DNA from: Pseudomonas viciae
GTDB lineage: Bacteria; Pseudomonadota; Gammaproteobacteria; Pseudomonadales; Pseudomonadaceae
Direction: 5' to 3'
DNA: 64,000 bases
Assembly (NCBI RefSeq): GCF_004786035.1
Contig: NZ_CP035088.1
Coordinates: 6,618,833 to 6,682,832, forward strand
Positions within the stretch are counted from its first letter, which is position 1. Each line of letters begins with the position of its first letter. The notes beneath the pieces are model-generated. The model searched no databases. It saw only the letters and a list, made by a program, of their open reading frames with translations, and had not been told where the DNA came from. A program made the position numbers and the translations under genes. Shown here one piece after another: positions 36,792-46,425 of this stretch.

Positions 36792-37385
36792 CTAATCCAG
36801 CAACCGATGCAACTTGGCGTATTGCAACAGCATGATGGTCTTGCCGTCGCAAATCTCCCCGCTTTCGATCATGCCCAAGGCTTGGTCGAGCGGCAGCTCC
36901 AGCACCTCGATCTCCTCGCCCTCCGCTTCAAGCCCGCCGCCTTCGTGCCGTTTGTCTTCATCGAAGTATTCGCCGACGAAAAAATGCACCCGCTCAGTCA
37001 CCGAGCCCGGGCTCATGAAGGCTTCGAATACCTTGCGCACGTCCTGGACGATATAGCCGGTTTCTTCCTGGGTTTCCTTGCGAATGCAGGTGTGCGGGTC
37101 GTCGTTGTCCAGCAGGCCGGCGCAGGTTTCGATCAGCAAGCCATCGTGCCCGTTGACGAAAGCCGGGAAACGAAATTGCCGGGTCAACACCACGGTTTGC
37201 TTGACTTTGCTGTACAGCAGGATGGTGGCGCCGTTGCCCCGGTCATAGGTCTCGCGGGTCAGCTCGCGCCATTGGCCGTTGCGGCCGAGGTAGTCATAGG
37301 TGGTTTTGCGCAGCACGTACCAGTCGTCCGAGAGAACTTCGACGTGCTTGATGCGTACCCGATCCTTGGTGTTTGCCTGCGTCAT
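36792..37385 (-). CDS. nudK: Nudix hydrolase, NudK-like (GDP-mannose pyrophosphatase type)
   Basis: 197 residues. The Nudix box is the shortened NudK form: AGLLDNDDPHTCIRKETQEETGY, with Lys in place of Arg and a one-residue-shorter spacer than the textbook consensus, as in E. coli NudK. The following FEAFMSPGSVTERVHFFVGEY also fits NudK. It likely hydrolyses a nucleotide-sugar or ADP-ribose type diphosphate to monophosphates. It lies 80 bases after the FAD-oxidase stop on the same strand and probably has its own promoter. The symbol is assigned by family resemblance. Confidence 0.8.
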   Translation of the reverse strand: MTQANTKDRVRIKHVEVLSDDWYVLRKTTYDYLGRNGQWRELTRETYDRGNGATILLYSKVKQTVVLTRQFRFPAFVNGHDGLLIETCAGLLDNDDPHTCIRKETQEETGYIVQDVRKVFEAFMSPGSVTERVHFFVGEYFDEDKRHEGGGLEAEGEEIEVLELPLDQALGMIESGEICDGKTIMLLQYAKLHRLLD

Positions 37386-37465
37386 TCAGCCATTCCAAGT
37401 CTGCTATCAGAAAGCGGCAGGACGGCCTGCCATGAGCTCAGGCAGGTTAGCAGAGGCCGGTTCGA

Positions 37466-38902
37466 TCACTCCAGCCCGCTGGCAAACACTTTGCCGGGAT
37501 TCATTAAACCGGCGGGGTCCAGAGTGCGTTTGATGGCACGCATCAGCTCGATCTCCAGCGGGTCCTTGAACTGGGCCGCAGCGGCCGGCTTGGCCTGCCC
37601 CAGGCCATGTTCGGCACTGATGCTGCCATTGAAGGCACTCGTCATCCGGTAGATCACTTGCATGATCGCCCTCTCCTGGGCCTTGAACGGGGCGTCCCCA
37701 TGGCCGACTGGCTTGCTGATGTTGTAATGCAGGTTGCCATCGCCCATGTGGCCATAAGAAACGATGCGCACACCGGGGAAATCTTGTTGTAACGCGCGGT
37801 CCGTGCGTTCGATGAATTCCGGGATCCGGCTGACGGGCACGCTGATGTCATGCTTGAGACTGGGGCCTTCATGGTTTTGTGCTTCGGAAATGCCCTCGCG
37901 CAGGGCCCACAGCGCGGCGGCCTGCGCCTGGCTGCTGGCGATCACGGCATCGATCACCCAACCCTGTTCGAAGGCATGACTCAGGCCGCTTTCAAGCAAC
38001 TGGGTCAACGGCGCGTCAGGCACCGTGTCGCGCAATTCGATCAAGGCGTACCACGGATGCGGCGTGTCCAGCGGGTCACTGCAACCGGCAACATGCTCCA
38101 GAACGAACGCCAGGCTCTGGCGTGACATCATCTCGAAGCCTGTCAAACGATCAGCGCACAGGCTGCGAACATGGCCGATCAGGTCCACAGCCGCCTGCGC
38201 AGAAGGCAGCGCCACCCAGGCGGTTGCCGTGCTGTGGGTCGCCGGAAACAGCTTGAGCACCGCCGCCGTAATAATGCCCAGGGTACCCTCCGAACCGATG
38301 AACAGATGTTTGAGGTCGTAGCCGGTGTTGTCTTTACGCAGGCCTCGCAAGCCGTTCCAGATGCGTCCGTCGGGCAGCACCACTTCAAGACCCAGGGTCA
38401 GCTCCCGCATGTTGCCGTAGCGCAGTACCGCCGTCCCCCCGGCATTGGTGGCCAGGTTGCCGCCCACCGTGCAACTGCCCTCAGCCCCCAGCGACAGCGG
38501 GAACAGTCGGCCTGCCTGGCTGGCGGCTTCTTGCAAATGTTGCAGAATCACCCCGGCCTCGACCGTAATGGTTTCATTGGCCAAGTCGATTTCACGGATG
38601 CGCTTCATCCGGCTCAAGGACAGCACCACCTGCCGACCCGAGGCGTCCGGGATCGAACCACCGCACAGCCCGGTGTTGCCGCCCTGGGGCACCAGCGCCA
38701 CCCCGGCGTCATGGCAGAGCCGCACCACCGCCGCCAACGCCTCAGTGCTGGCCGGGCGCACCACTAACGCAGCCAGGCCTTGGTAAGCGTTGCGCCAATC
38801 GGTCAGGTAGCCCTGCATGAGCTCGGGATCGCGCACCAGCCCGGCAGGGCCCACCAGGCGCTCGATGCTTTCGATCAATTCATGACTCAACGGCGACGAC
38901 AT
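37466..38902 (-). CDS. FAD-linked oxidase (D-2-hydroxyacid dehydrogenase type)
   Basis: 478-residue VAO-family flavoprotein. The PCMH FAD-binding domain has VRPASTEALAAVVRLCHDAGVALVPQGGNTGLCGGS and GAEGSCTVGGNLATNAGGT. The C-terminal oxidase domain carries VSYGHMGDGNLHYNIS, where the HMGDGNLH motif holds the metal/substrate His residues of D-2-hydroxyglutarate and D-lactate dehydrogenases, and ISAEHGLGQAK. It oxidises a 2-hydroxyacid, probably passing electrons to ETF or quinones. It is the last gene of the tct operon, 9 bases after the enolase-family gene, with GAGGAG before its ATG. Confidence 0.92.
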   Translation of the reverse strand: MSSPLSHELIESIERLVGPAGLVRDPELMQGYLTDWRNAYQGLAALVVRPASTEALAAVVRLCHDAGVALVPQGGNTGLCGGSIPDASGRQVVLSLSRMKRIREIDLANETITVEAGVILQHLQEAASQAGRLFPLSLGAEGSCTVGGNLATNAGGTAVLRYGNMRELTLGLEVVLPDGRIWNGLRGLRKDNTGYDLKHLFIGSEGTLGIITAAVLKLFPATHSTATAWVALPSAQAAVDLIGHVRSLCADRLTGFEMMSRQSLAFVLEHVAGCSDPLDTPHPWYALIELRDTVPDAPLTQLLESGLSHAFEQGWVIDAVIASSQAQAAALWALREGISEAQNHEGPSLKHDISVPVSRIPEFIERTDRALQQDFPGVRIVSYGHMGDGNLHYNISKPVGHGDAPFKAQERAIMQVIYRMTSAFNGSISAEHGLGQAKPAAAAQFKDPLEIELMRAIKRTLDPAGLMNPGKVFASGLE

Positions 38903-38911
38903 CGTATCTCC

Positions 38912-40069
38912 TCAAGCACGCTGGCCGATCTCAACCTGTTGCGCAGTCCAACCGGCGACTTGCTCGCTGAGCGACAGGCCGAGCCCTGGCCGGGTCGGCA
39001 CCAGCATCCGTCCATCCCGGGTTTGCATGCGCTCGTTGAACAACGGTTCCAACCATTCGAAATGCTCGACCCAAGGCTCGCGACTATAGGTAGCGGCCAA
39101 ATGGATGTGCAGTTCCATGGCGAAGTGCGGGGCGATCATCAGCCCCGCTTGCTCGGCCAATGCCTGGACCTTCAGATAGGGCGTGATGCCCCCCACCCGC
39201 GGCGCATCGGGCATCAGATAATCGGCGGCACGCAACTTGATGAATTCCCAATGCTCGGCAACGCTGGTGAGCATTTCACCGGTGGCGATGGGCGTGTCGA
39301 ATTGCCCAGCGAGGGCGGCATGGCCTTCGGCGTCATAGCAATCGAGCGGTTCCTCGATCCAGACCAGGTTGTACTGCTCCAGATGGCGGCACATGCGCTG
39401 CGCCGTGGGCCGGTCCCATTGCTGGTTGGCATCGACCATCAGCGGGAAGGCATCGCCCAGGTGTTTGCGAATACTGCTGACACGGTGCAGATCCAGCGCC
39501 TGGTCTGGCTGGCCGACCTTGAGCTTGATCCCGCCGATGCCCTTCTCCCGGGAGATATCGGTATTGATCATTAACTGATCGAGCGGCGTGTGCAGGAACC
39601 CGCCGGAGGTGTTGTAGCACTGGACCGAATCACGATGGGCGCCGAGCAGACGGGCCAGGGACAGGTTGGCACGCTTGGCCTTCAGGTCCCACAAGGCGAC
39701 ATCGAAGGCGCCAATGGCTTGTGTCGCCAGACCGCTGCGCCCCACCGAGGCGCCAGCCCAGCAGAGCTTGTCCCAGAGCTTTGAAATATCGCTGGGGTTT
39801 TCCCCGATGAGCGTGGGGCCGATTTCCCGGGCATGGGCAAATTGCCCGGGCCCACCGGCGCGCTTGGAATAACTGAAACCCAGGCCTCTGTGGCCATCTC
39901 TGGTTTCAATTTCCACCAGCAGGATGGCGATTTCAGTCATCGGTTTCTGCCGGCCCGTGAGTACCTTGGCATCGCTGATGGGGTTGGCCAGCGGTAGAAA
40001 TACCGACGCGATGCGGACCCAACTGATGCGGTCGTCGTCGGCTGACGGAAGAGGGGTCGGGCTTGGCAT
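38912..40069 (-). CDS. Enolase-superfamily sugar-acid dehydratase (L-talarate/galactarate dehydratase type)
   Basis: 385 residues, mandelate racemase subgroup. Catalytic elements: KLK at 182-184, metal ligands D213 (VDANQQWD), E239 (IEEPLD) and E265 (ATGEML), and H315 in APHFAMELH, the general acid/base His. The FAMELHIHLA segment and overall length fit L-talarate/galactarate dehydratase. The likely reaction is dehydration of an aldarate to a keto-deoxy-aldarate, but substrate identity is not proven. GGAGGATAG precedes the ATG. Context with a tripartite carboxylate transporter supports uptake and catabolism of a sugar diacid or similar acid. Confidence 0.85.
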   Translation of the reverse strand: MPSPTPLPSADDDRISWVRIASVFLPLANPISDAKVLTGRQKPMTEIAILLVEIETRDGHRGLGFSYSKRAGGPGQFAHAREIGPTLIGENPSDISKLWDKLCWAGASVGRSGLATQAIGAFDVALWDLKAKRANLSLARLLGAHRDSVQCYNTSGGFLHTPLDQLMINTDISREKGIGGIKLKVGQPDQALDLHRVSSIRKHLGDAFPLMVDANQQWDRPTAQRMCRHLEQYNLVWIEEPLDCYDAEGHAALAGQFDTPIATGEMLTSVAEHWEFIKLRAADYLMPDAPRVGGITPYLKVQALAEQAGLMIAPHFAMELHIHLAATYSREPWVEHFEWLEPLFNERMQTRDGRMLVPTRPGLGLSLSEQVAGWTAQQVEIGQRA

Positions 40070-40140
40070 GGCTATCCTCCAGTTCGACTGGCGCAGCGCA
40101 AGATTGCGTTGCGCCAGCCAAACCCATGGGTTGAGCTGAA

Positions 40141-41661
40141 TCAGCTGCGCATCAGTTCAATGGCAGCGCTCTTCTTGTGACGGATCACTGTCACCAGGTG
40201 CCAGGAGATGGAAGCGGCGGCCAGGATGAGAAAGCCGGCTGAGATTGGATTGGTCAAGAAGCCGCCGAAGTTCCCATCGGACAGCATCAAGCCACGACGC
40301 AAGTTGGTTTCAGCCATGGGGCCCAGGATGAAACCGATGATGAACGGTGCAATCGGCAAACCGGCTTTTACGAACCCGTATCCCAGCAAGCCAAACAGCA
40401 ACACCGCCCAGACATCGAAAATCCGGCTGTTCAGGCCGAAGGCCCCGACCACACAGAGCACCAGGATGATTGGCAGCAGAATGTGCTTGGGCACCGCCAG
40501 CAACTTGATGAACATGCGCAAGCCGTAGAACTCGAGCACCAGCATCAGCACGGAAGCGAGGATCAGCGCGGCGAAAATCGTGTAGACCAGCGGTGCCTGG
40601 CTGATGAACAGCAGAGGCCCGGGCTGGATGCCGTGGATCATGAAGCCACCGAGCATGACTGCCGTGGTGGTATCGCCGGGAATGCCCAGCGTCAGCAATG
40701 GAATCATCGCGCCACCGATGCCGGCATTGTTTGCCGTCTCGCTGGCCACCACACCGTCAATCTTCCCTTTGCCGAACTCCTCAGGCGTCTTGGACCGTTT
40801 CTTCGCCACGATGTAAGAGACGATATTCGAAGTACCGGCACCGATGCCGGGCAGGATACCGATGCCCAGGCCGATCAGGGAGGAACGAGTGGCGTTGGGC
40901 AACTGGCCGACAAACTCCTTCATCGAAAAACCGAAACCTTTCACGCCTTTCATGCTGACGTGCTGTGGTTTGGCCCGGTGGCTCAGGCGCGCACTCTCAG
41001 CAAACTTCAGCACTTCGGCGACCGCAAACATACCGATCATGACGGTGAGCATGGCGAAGCCGCCATTGAGGCTCGGCAGGTCGAAGGTAAAGCGGCGAAT
41101 GGCCTCGACCGGCGCAATCCCCACGGTGGAAAAGGCAAAGCCCAGGGCACCGGCAAACAAGCCTTTGACCAGCGAGCCGGTAGACAGCGTGGCGATCAAC
41201 GTCAGCGAGAAAATCGCGATGGAAAAGTATTCGTGCGGGCCAAAACTCAGGGCCAGTTCCGCCAGGATCGGGGCGATGAACATCAGCGCGGCGATACTGA
41301 AAATCGTGCCAAGAAACGAGAACACCACGCCAATCCCAAGAGCCTTGACGCCATGGCCTTGTTTCATCAGCGGCCAACCATCGAATGTCGTGGCGATGGA
41401 GGCCGGCGTTCCCGGTATGTTGAGCAATATCGCCGATATCAGCCCTCCCGAGGTAGCACCGACAAACAGCGCGACCAGCAGCGCCAGGCCCGGGCCGGGC
41501 CCCATCGAGTATGTCAACGGCAAGCACAGCGCAATAGCCATGGTGGCCGAGAGCCCGGGCACCGCACCAAAAACGATCCCCACCGCAACGCCGAGGGTGA
41601 TCAGGAGAAAGACGTAGGGTGTAAGTACGGCCGCGAAGCCTGTTTGCATGAGTTCAATCAT
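40141..41661 (-). CDS. tctA: Tripartite tricarboxylate transporter large membrane subunit TctA
   Basis: 506-residue polytopic permease of the TTT family. Two repeats carry the family signature GxxxGxxPGxG: GAVPGLSATMAIALCLPLTYSMGP near 32-55 and GLGIGILPGIGAGTSNIVSYIVAKKRSK near 257-284. ALTLGIPGDTTTAVMLGGFMIHGIQPGP-like sequence follows. It works with TctB and the periplasmic TctC in a secondary transporter. The gene starts 9 bases after the tctB stop. Confidence 0.94.
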   Translation of the reverse strand: MIELMQTGFAAVLTPYVFLLITLGVAVGIVFGAVPGLSATMAIALCLPLTYSMGPGPGLALLVALFVGATSGGLISAILLNIPGTPASIATTFDGWPLMKQGHGVKALGIGVVFSFLGTIFSIAALMFIAPILAELALSFGPHEYFSIAIFSLTLIATLSTGSLVKGLFAGALGFAFSTVGIAPVEAIRRFTFDLPSLNGGFAMLTVMIGMFAVAEVLKFAESARLSHRAKPQHVSMKGVKGFGFSMKEFVGQLPNATRSSLIGLGIGILPGIGAGTSNIVSYIVAKKRSKTPEEFGKGKIDGVVASETANNAGIGGAMIPLLTLGIPGDTTTAVMLGGFMIHGIQPGPLLFISQAPLVYTIFAALILASVLMLVLEFYGLRMFIKLLAVPKHILLPIILVLCVVGAFGLNSRIFDVWAVLLFGLLGYGFVKAGLPIAPFIIGFILGPMAETNLRRGLMLSDGNFGGFLTNPISAGFLILAAASISWHLVTVIRHKKSAAIELMRS

Positions 41662-41670
41662 GGCCGTCCC

Positions 41671-42144
41671 CTAGAAATCCAATAAGCCGACAGGCAGGAG
41701 CAAGTCGAAGCCATGGCGAAAGATGTAAAAGATCACGACAGCCGAAACGACCGCTATCAGCGCGTATTGGAGGTGCTTGACCTTTTGTTCCGCAGGGGTC
41801 AGTACGATGAACTGGGCATAGAGATAAAGCACCGTCATGATCACGAAACCCACGGTCTCCAGCAGCGCCGTGAAAAGCAGCACCAACGCCAGGGATTTAA
41901 AGACCGTTGGATAGTCGATCGACTCGGTTTTTTCGGCGGGTTCGCCACGTTTATCCGGCAGCTTTCGCCACGCCCACAGCTGTAAAGCCCCCAACAGGCA
42001 CAACGCGACGGCGAGTACCCAGGGCACAAACGCGGCATCGACGAAACCGCGACGCGGCAGGTTCAAGGTCAATACCAGATAAGCCACGCCGGCACCGAAC
42101 ATGGCCAGGCCGGATAACAGCTCGTTTCTTTTATAGGAATCCAT
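41671..42144 (-). CDS. tctB: Tripartite tricarboxylate transporter small membrane subunit TctB
   Basis: 157 residues with four predicted membrane helices (AMFGAGVAYLVLTLNL, AFVPWVLAVALCLLGALQLWAW, FKSLALVLLFTALLETVGFVIMTVLYLYAQFIVL, ALIAVVSAVVIFYIF). Size and topology are as in TctB; sequence conservation is low in this family, so the call relies strongly on the position between tctC and tctA. Confidence 0.9.
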   Translation of the reverse strand: MDSYKRNELLSGLAMFGAGVAYLVLTLNLPRRGFVDAAFVPWVLAVALCLLGALQLWAWRKLPDKRGEPAEKTESIDYPTVFKSLALVLLFTALLETVGFVIMTVLYLYAQFIVLTPAEQKVKHLQYALIAVVSAVVIFYIFRHGFDLLLPVGLLDF

Positions 42145-42219
42145 GCAGGCTCCTCTTGCTGGAAAGGACTGGCGATCGGGTGCTTGCCAACGCGACGCAC
42201 ACCCGAGCCGTTACGTAAA

Positions 42220-43191
42220 TTATTTGGCTTTACGCATCTCGTCCTTGAACTGCATGAAGCTGTCGCGGGTTTTATTCAACGTGGCGATGGCTTCTTCGGA
42301 GCCCTGGAAGCTGACCGGCTGTTTGAATGACTTCTTCAATTCCTCGGCATATTCCGGCTCTTCGGTGATTTTCTTCATGGTGTCGGCCATTTTCTTGACG
42401 ATGGCCGGGTCCGTGCCTTTCGGGAAGGCGACGACGTAAGGCTTGTCCAGGATCAGGTCCACGCCTTGCTCCTTGAAGGTCTTGACGTCGCCCAGCAGCG
42501 CATTGCGCTCAGCGTTGGGCTGGCCCAGGGCAGTCATCTTGCCGCTGGAAATGTAATCCTGGACCGAGCCATAGCTGATGGCACCGAGGTCAATGCGCTT
42601 GCCCAGCAAGGCGACGATTTTTTCGGACACCGTGCCGCTGTCGACCATTTTCAGTTTCACGCCGGCGAGCTTCTCGAACATCAGGCCCTGCAGGTGAGAG
42701 AAGTTGCCCATCTCGGTGCCGTAGGTGATGGTGCCGGGCTTGGCCTTGGCTTTTTCAATCAGTTGGTCGAGGCTGTCGATGCCCGAGCTTTTCGCCGAGA
42801 CGAACACCGCGCCTTTGTCGACGCCGGCGATGCAGGAGATATCAAAGGCATCAAAGCGATCCTCCGACAGCCCCGCGACCTCATTGACGATCAATTGGCC
42901 GGTATGGGTGAACAGGATGGTATTGCCGTCCGGCGCCGCGCTCTTGACCGCATCGGCGGCAATCGTCCCGCCCCCACCGGCCATATTGGTCACCACCATG
43001 GATTTTCCGGTGAGCTTGGTGAAGTACTTGGCCATCATTCGTGCATTGAAATCGGTGTCACCGCCGGCATTGGCAATCACCACCACCTGCACTGGACGGC
43101 TTGGCCAGGCGCTGGCGTCGGCAGCCATTGCTGTGCCAGCGGTCAGGCTCAGAAAAGAGGCGATCAAAGAGGCGCAGAGTGTTTTCTTCAT
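42220..43191 (-). CDS. tctC: Tripartite tricarboxylate transporter binding protein TctC
   Basis: 323-residue periplasmic solute-binding protein (Bug family). The ATG at 43191 follows GGAG and gives signal peptide MKKTLCASLIASFLSLTAGTAMA. WPSRPVQVVVIANAGGDTDFNAR and VVTNMAGGGGTIAADAVKSAAPDGNTILF are family hallmarks; the Asp in GGDTD replaces the more common G-G-x-x-D arrangement. First gene of the operon tctC-tctB-tctA-dehydratase-oxidase. The ligand, probably a carboxylate, cannot be named from sequence. Confidence 0.93.
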   Translation of the reverse strand: MKKTLCASLIASFLSLTAGTAMAADASAWPSRPVQVVVIANAGGDTDFNARMMAKYFTKLTGKSMVVTNMAGGGGTIAADAVKSAAPDGNTILFTHTGQLIVNEVAGLSEDRFDAFDISCIAGVDKGAVFVSAKSSGIDSLDQLIEKAKAKPGTITYGTEMGNFSHLQGLMFEKLAGVKLKMVDSGTVSEKIVALLGKRIDLGAISYGSVQDYISSGKMTALGQPNAERNALLGDVKTFKEQGVDLILDKPYVVAFPKGTDPAIVKKMADTMKKITEEPEYAEELKKSFKQPVSFQGSEEAIATLNKTRDSFMQFKDEMRKAK

Positions 43192-43461
43192 TATTGTTCT
43201 CCGGATGCAGCCATTCATTGTGGGATTGAGTTGAGCAGGAAACGAACACGCCCAGCGCTAACGGCTGGCGAGGCAGGCGAGGATGCTTGGACGTTGAGAT
43301 CGGGGAGTTCGAATGAACGTGCGACCTCCCGCGGGGCTTTCCGGGAGGCAAAGAAGGTAGCTGGCGCAAAGTGATAACGCGTGGGGCTGCTGGACTGTGA
43401 ATTCGCGGGGCGGCAAATGTAGAAGACATGGGCTGCGCCTTTCGTTTTTATTATTTTCTAT

Positions 43462-43481
43462 GTCATACGTTGTCGTATGAC
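43462..43481. promoter_or_regulatory. Perfect palindrome upstream of the tct operon (operator candidate)
   Basis: GTCATACG-TTGT-CGTATGAC, a perfect 8-4-8 inverted repeat 271 bases upstream of the tctC ATG and next to an AT-rich tract. The half-site resembles operators of GntR/FadR-type regulators of sugar-acid genes, but no such regulator is encoded nearby. Confidence 0.65.
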
Positions 43482-43627
43482 TGAATATCATCACCTATGA
43501 CCCTTGTTGTCAACGCGGTTGTTCAGCGGCTCGCTGTGAATGCGACGAACAGGGCTGGCGACCAAGACGCAATTGAATCTCTGCGCCTGGCCTGAGCCGG
43601 CATAAAACTTTACGGTCAGCCATAAAA

Positions 43628-43655
43628 AACCCCCTGAATTCAGGGGGTTGTTTTT
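43628..43655 (-). terminator. glmS terminator
   Basis: Perfect stem AACCCCCTG / CAGGGGGTT around AATT, with T-runs on both strands, 64 bases after the glmS stop. It can act in both directions. Confidence 0.92.
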
Positions 43656-43687
43656 CTACGAGCGTTTCGGGTCCACGCCGGCAGGCT

Positions 43688-43750
43688 GGATCCGTTGCCC
43701 GCGCTACATTCTTTATTCCACCGTCACGGACTTCGCCAGATTACGCGGTT
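43688..43750 (-). other. attTn7 (unoccupied)
   Basis: The 3' end of glmS (encoding NLAKSVTVE) is the conserved target recognised by Tn7 TnsD, and insertion occurs about 25 bases past the stop, here near 43688. No transposon ends or tns genes are present. Confidence 0.75.
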
Positions 43751-45545
43751 GGTCCACATCGGTGCCCTTGAGCACAGCGACGTAGTACGACAGCAGCTGC
43801 AACGGGATGGTGTAGAGGATCGGCGACAGGATGTCGTGGATGTGCGGCATGTGCACCACGTGGGTGCCTTCGCCATTGGTCATGCCGGCCTTCTCGTCGG
43901 CGAAGACAATCAACTGACCGCCACGGGCGCGCACTTCCTGCAGGTTGGACTTGAGCTTTTCCAGCAGCTCGTTGTTTGGCGCCACCGTGACCACCGGCAT
44001 GTCGTTGTCCACCAGGGCCAACGGGCCGTGCTTGAGCTCTCCGGCCGGGTAGGCCTCGGCGTGGATGTAGGAAATCTCCTTGAGCTTCAAGGCCCCTTCC
44101 ATCGCCACCGGGAATTGCGCACCACGGCCCAGGAACAGCGTGTGGTTCTTCTCGGCGAACAGCTCGGCGATTTTTTCCACCGTGCTGTCCATCGCCAAGG
44201 CTTCGCCCAGGCGGGTTGGCAGGCGACGCAGTTCTTCCACCAGTTTTGCTTCGATACCCTCTTCCAAGGTCCCGCGCACCTGGCCCAGGGACAGGGTCAG
44301 CAACAGCAGGCCCACCAGTTGCGTAGTGAACGCCTTGGTCGACGCCACGCCAATCTCACGGCCGGCCTGGGTCAGCAGGGTCAGGTCGGATTCACGCACC
44401 AGCGAGCTGATGCCAACGTTGCAGATCGCCAGGCTGGCGAGGAAGCCCAATTCCTTGGCGTTGCGCAGGGCGGCCAGGGTGTCGGCGGTTTCACCCGACT
44501 GGGAAATGGTGACGAACAGCGTGTCAGGCTGCACCACCACTTTGCGGTAGCGGAACTCGCTGGCCACTTCGACCTGGCACGGAATACCGGCCAGTTCTTC
44601 CAGCCAGTAACGAGCGACCATGCCGGCGTGATAGCTGGTGCCACAGGCAACGATCTGCACATTGCGCACCTTGGCGAACAGCTCGGCCGCTTGCGGACCG
44701 AACGCCTGGACCAGCACCTGGCTCTGGCTCATGCGCCCTTCCAGGGTACGTTGCACCACCGCCGGTTGTTCGTGGATTTCCTTGAGCATGAAGTGGCGGA
44801 ACTCGCCCTTGTCGGCGGCGTCGGCGCCGTCGCGGTACTGGACAGTCTCGCGCTCCACGGCTTTGCCGTCGATGTCCCAGATCTGCACGCTGTCGCGGCG
44901 AATCTCGGCGATATCGCCCTCTTCCAGGTACATAAAGCGGTCGGTCACCTGGCGCAACGCCAACTGATCGGAGGCCAGGAAGTTTTCCCCAAGGCCCAGG
45001 CCAATCACCAACGGGCTGCCGCTGCGCGCCGCCACCAGACGATCCGGTTGTTTCGCACTGATGACCGCCAGGCCATAGGCGCCGTGCAGTTCCTTGACCG
45101 TCGCCTTCAGGGCCACGGTCAGGTCTGCCATGTCCTTGAGCTTGTGATTGAGCAGATGCGCGATCACTTCAGTATCGGTGTCCGAGGTGAACACATAGCC
45201 GAGCGCCTTGAGTTGTTCACGCAAGGCTTCGTGGTTTTCGATGATGCCGTTGTGCACCACCGCCAGGTCTTCGGAGAACATCGGGTGGGCGTTACGCTCG
45301 CACGGTGCGCCATGGGTGGCCCAACGGGTGTGGGCGATGCCCAGGCGACCGATCAGCGGGTCGGCGTCCAGCGCCTGCTCCAACTCACTGACCTTGCCCG
45401 GCCGACGCATACGCTCGAGCTTCTCATCATTGGTAAACACCGCCACACCGGCGCTGTCGTAGCCGCGGTATTCCAGGCGCTTGAGGCCTTCGAGCAAGAT
45501 TGCAGTGATGTTGCGTTCAGCAACGGCGCCGACAATTCCACACAT
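43713..45545 (-). CDS. glmS: Glutamine-fructose-6-phosphate aminotransferase GlmS
   Basis: Makes glucosamine-6-phosphate from fructose-6-phosphate and glutamine, the first step toward UDP-GlcNAc. 610 residues. Cys2 (MCGIVGAV) is the glutaminase nucleophile; GDYDSAG-like [10 protein letters not shown] and [13 protein letters not shown] follow; two SIS isomerase domains include [12 protein letters not shown] and SQSGETADT; the C-terminus ends [13 protein letters not shown]. The start is one base from the glmR stop, so the pair are co-transcribed. No glmS ribozyme is expected or seen. Confidence 0.97.
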   Translation of the reverse strand: MCGIVGAVAERNITAILLEGLKRLEYRGYDSAGVAVFTNDEKLERMRRPGKVSELEQALDADPLIGRLGIAHTRWATHGAPCERNAHPMFSEDLAVVHNGIIENHEALREQLKALGYVFTSDTDTEVIAHLLNHKLKDMADLTVALKATVKELHGAYGLAVISAKQPDRLVAARSGSPLVIGLGLGENFLASDQLALRQVTDRFMYLEEGDIAEIRRDSVQIWDIDGKAVERETVQYRDGADAADKGEFRHFMLKEIHEQPAVVQRTLEGRMSQSQVLVQAFGPQAAELFAKVRNVQIVACGTSYHAGMVARYWLEELAGIPCQVEVASEFRYRKVVVQPDTLFVTISQSGETADTLAALRNAKELGFLASLAICNVGISSLVRESDLTLLTQAGREIGVASTKAFTTQLVGLLLLTLSLGQVRGTLEEGIEAKLVEELRRLPTRLGEALAMDSTVEKIAELFAEKNHTLFLGRGAQFPVAMEGALKLKEISYIHAEAYPAGELKHGPLALVDNDMPVVTVAPNNELLEKLKSNLQEVRARGGQLIVFADEKAGMTNGEGTHVVHMPHIHDILSPILYTIPLQLLSYYVAVLKGTDVDQPRNLAKSVTVE

Positions 45546-45546
45546 G

Positions 45547-46323
45547 CTATTTCTCCTGGCTGACAGGCGCGCAGATCAGGTTGATGCCGCGGGCCTGAAT
45601 CTGATCGCGGGCCGCTACGGGCAGGCGATCATCGGTAATGAGGGTATGGACGCTGCTCCACGGCAGCTCCAGGTTGGGGATTTTCCGGCCGATCTTGTCG
45701 GCCTCCACCATCACGATCACTTCGCGGGCTACCTCAGCCATCACACGGCTCAGGCCCAGCAGTTCGTTGAAGGTGGTGGTGCCACGGACCAGATCGATGC
45801 CGTCGGCACCGATGAACAACTGGTCAAAATCGTAGGAACGCAGGACCTGCTCGGCGACTTGACCTTGGAACGACTCGGAATGAGGGTCCCAGGTGCCACC
45901 GGTCATCAACAGCACCGGTTCATGTTCCAGTTCGCTCAAGGCACTGGCGACATGCAGGGAATTGGTCATCACCACCAGACCCGGCTGCTGGCCGAGCTCG
46001 GGAATCATGGCCGCCGTGGTACTGCCGCTGTCGATGATGATTCGCGCATGTTCGCGGATCCGCTTCACGGCGGCTCGCGCGATGGCTTGTTTGTATTTGG
46101 AGACGGTCTGCCCGTTATCGGCCACCAGCTCCTGAGGCATGGGGACCGCGCCACCGTAACGACGCAGTAGCAAGCCATTACTTTCCAGGGCGGCGAGGTC
46201 CTTGCGAATCGTAACTTCCGAGGTTTCGAAGCGTTTGGCCAGTTCATCCACACTGACCTCGCCCTGCTCCTGGAGCAAGGCAAGGATGTTGTGGCGGCGT
46301 TGTGGCGTATTGCGCTTTGACAT
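45547..46323 (-). CDS. glmR: DeoR-family regulator GlmR
   Basis: 258 residues. DeoR helix-turn-helix: [52 protein letters not shown]. The C-terminal sugar-phosphate sensor domain has [15 protein letters not shown] and [13 protein letters not shown]. The position directly before glmS matches the pseudomonad glmR. It probably responds to an amino-sugar phosphate and controls glmS. The ATG at 46323 is chosen by family alignment; its ribosome-binding site is weak. Confidence 0.9.
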   Translation of the reverse strand: MSKRNTPQRRHNILALLQEQGEVSVDELAKRFETSEVTIRKDLAALESNGLLLRRYGGAVPMPQELVADNGQTVSKYKQAIARAAVKRIREHARIIIDSGSTTAAMIPELGQQPGLVVMTNSLHVASALSELEHEPVLLMTGGTWDPHSESFQGQVAEQVLRSYDFDQLFIGADGIDLVRGTTTFNELLGLSRVMAEVAREVIVMVEADKIGRKIPNLELPWSSVHTLITDDRLPVAARDQIQARGINLICAPVSQEK

Positions 46324-46425
46324 AACGGGATAAGTTTCGATTCGAAAGATAACGTAAGTAATCAAAACCTATTGCAGCGAAATCGTCAAGGCGAGGGAAG
46401 AAAAATTCAGAAATCATAAACACAA

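Larger units (their letters stand above)
43192..43712. other. 521-base gap between tctC and glmS
   Basis: Contains, from left to right, the tctC leader and promoter region, the operator-like palindrome at 43462-43481, the glmS terminator at 43628-43649 and the attTn7 insertion point near 43688. No gene was seen in it. Confidence 0.75.

Noticed and set aside
43695..45563. Long open frame on the plus strand opposite glmS
   Set aside because: It is a codon-bias shadow: the minus-strand glmS has all catalytic motifs and the plus-strand product is rich in His, Gln and Arg without any family resemblance.
45546..45600. glmS ribozyme or riboswitch
   Set aside because: Only one base separates glmR and glmS, so there is no leader to hold one.
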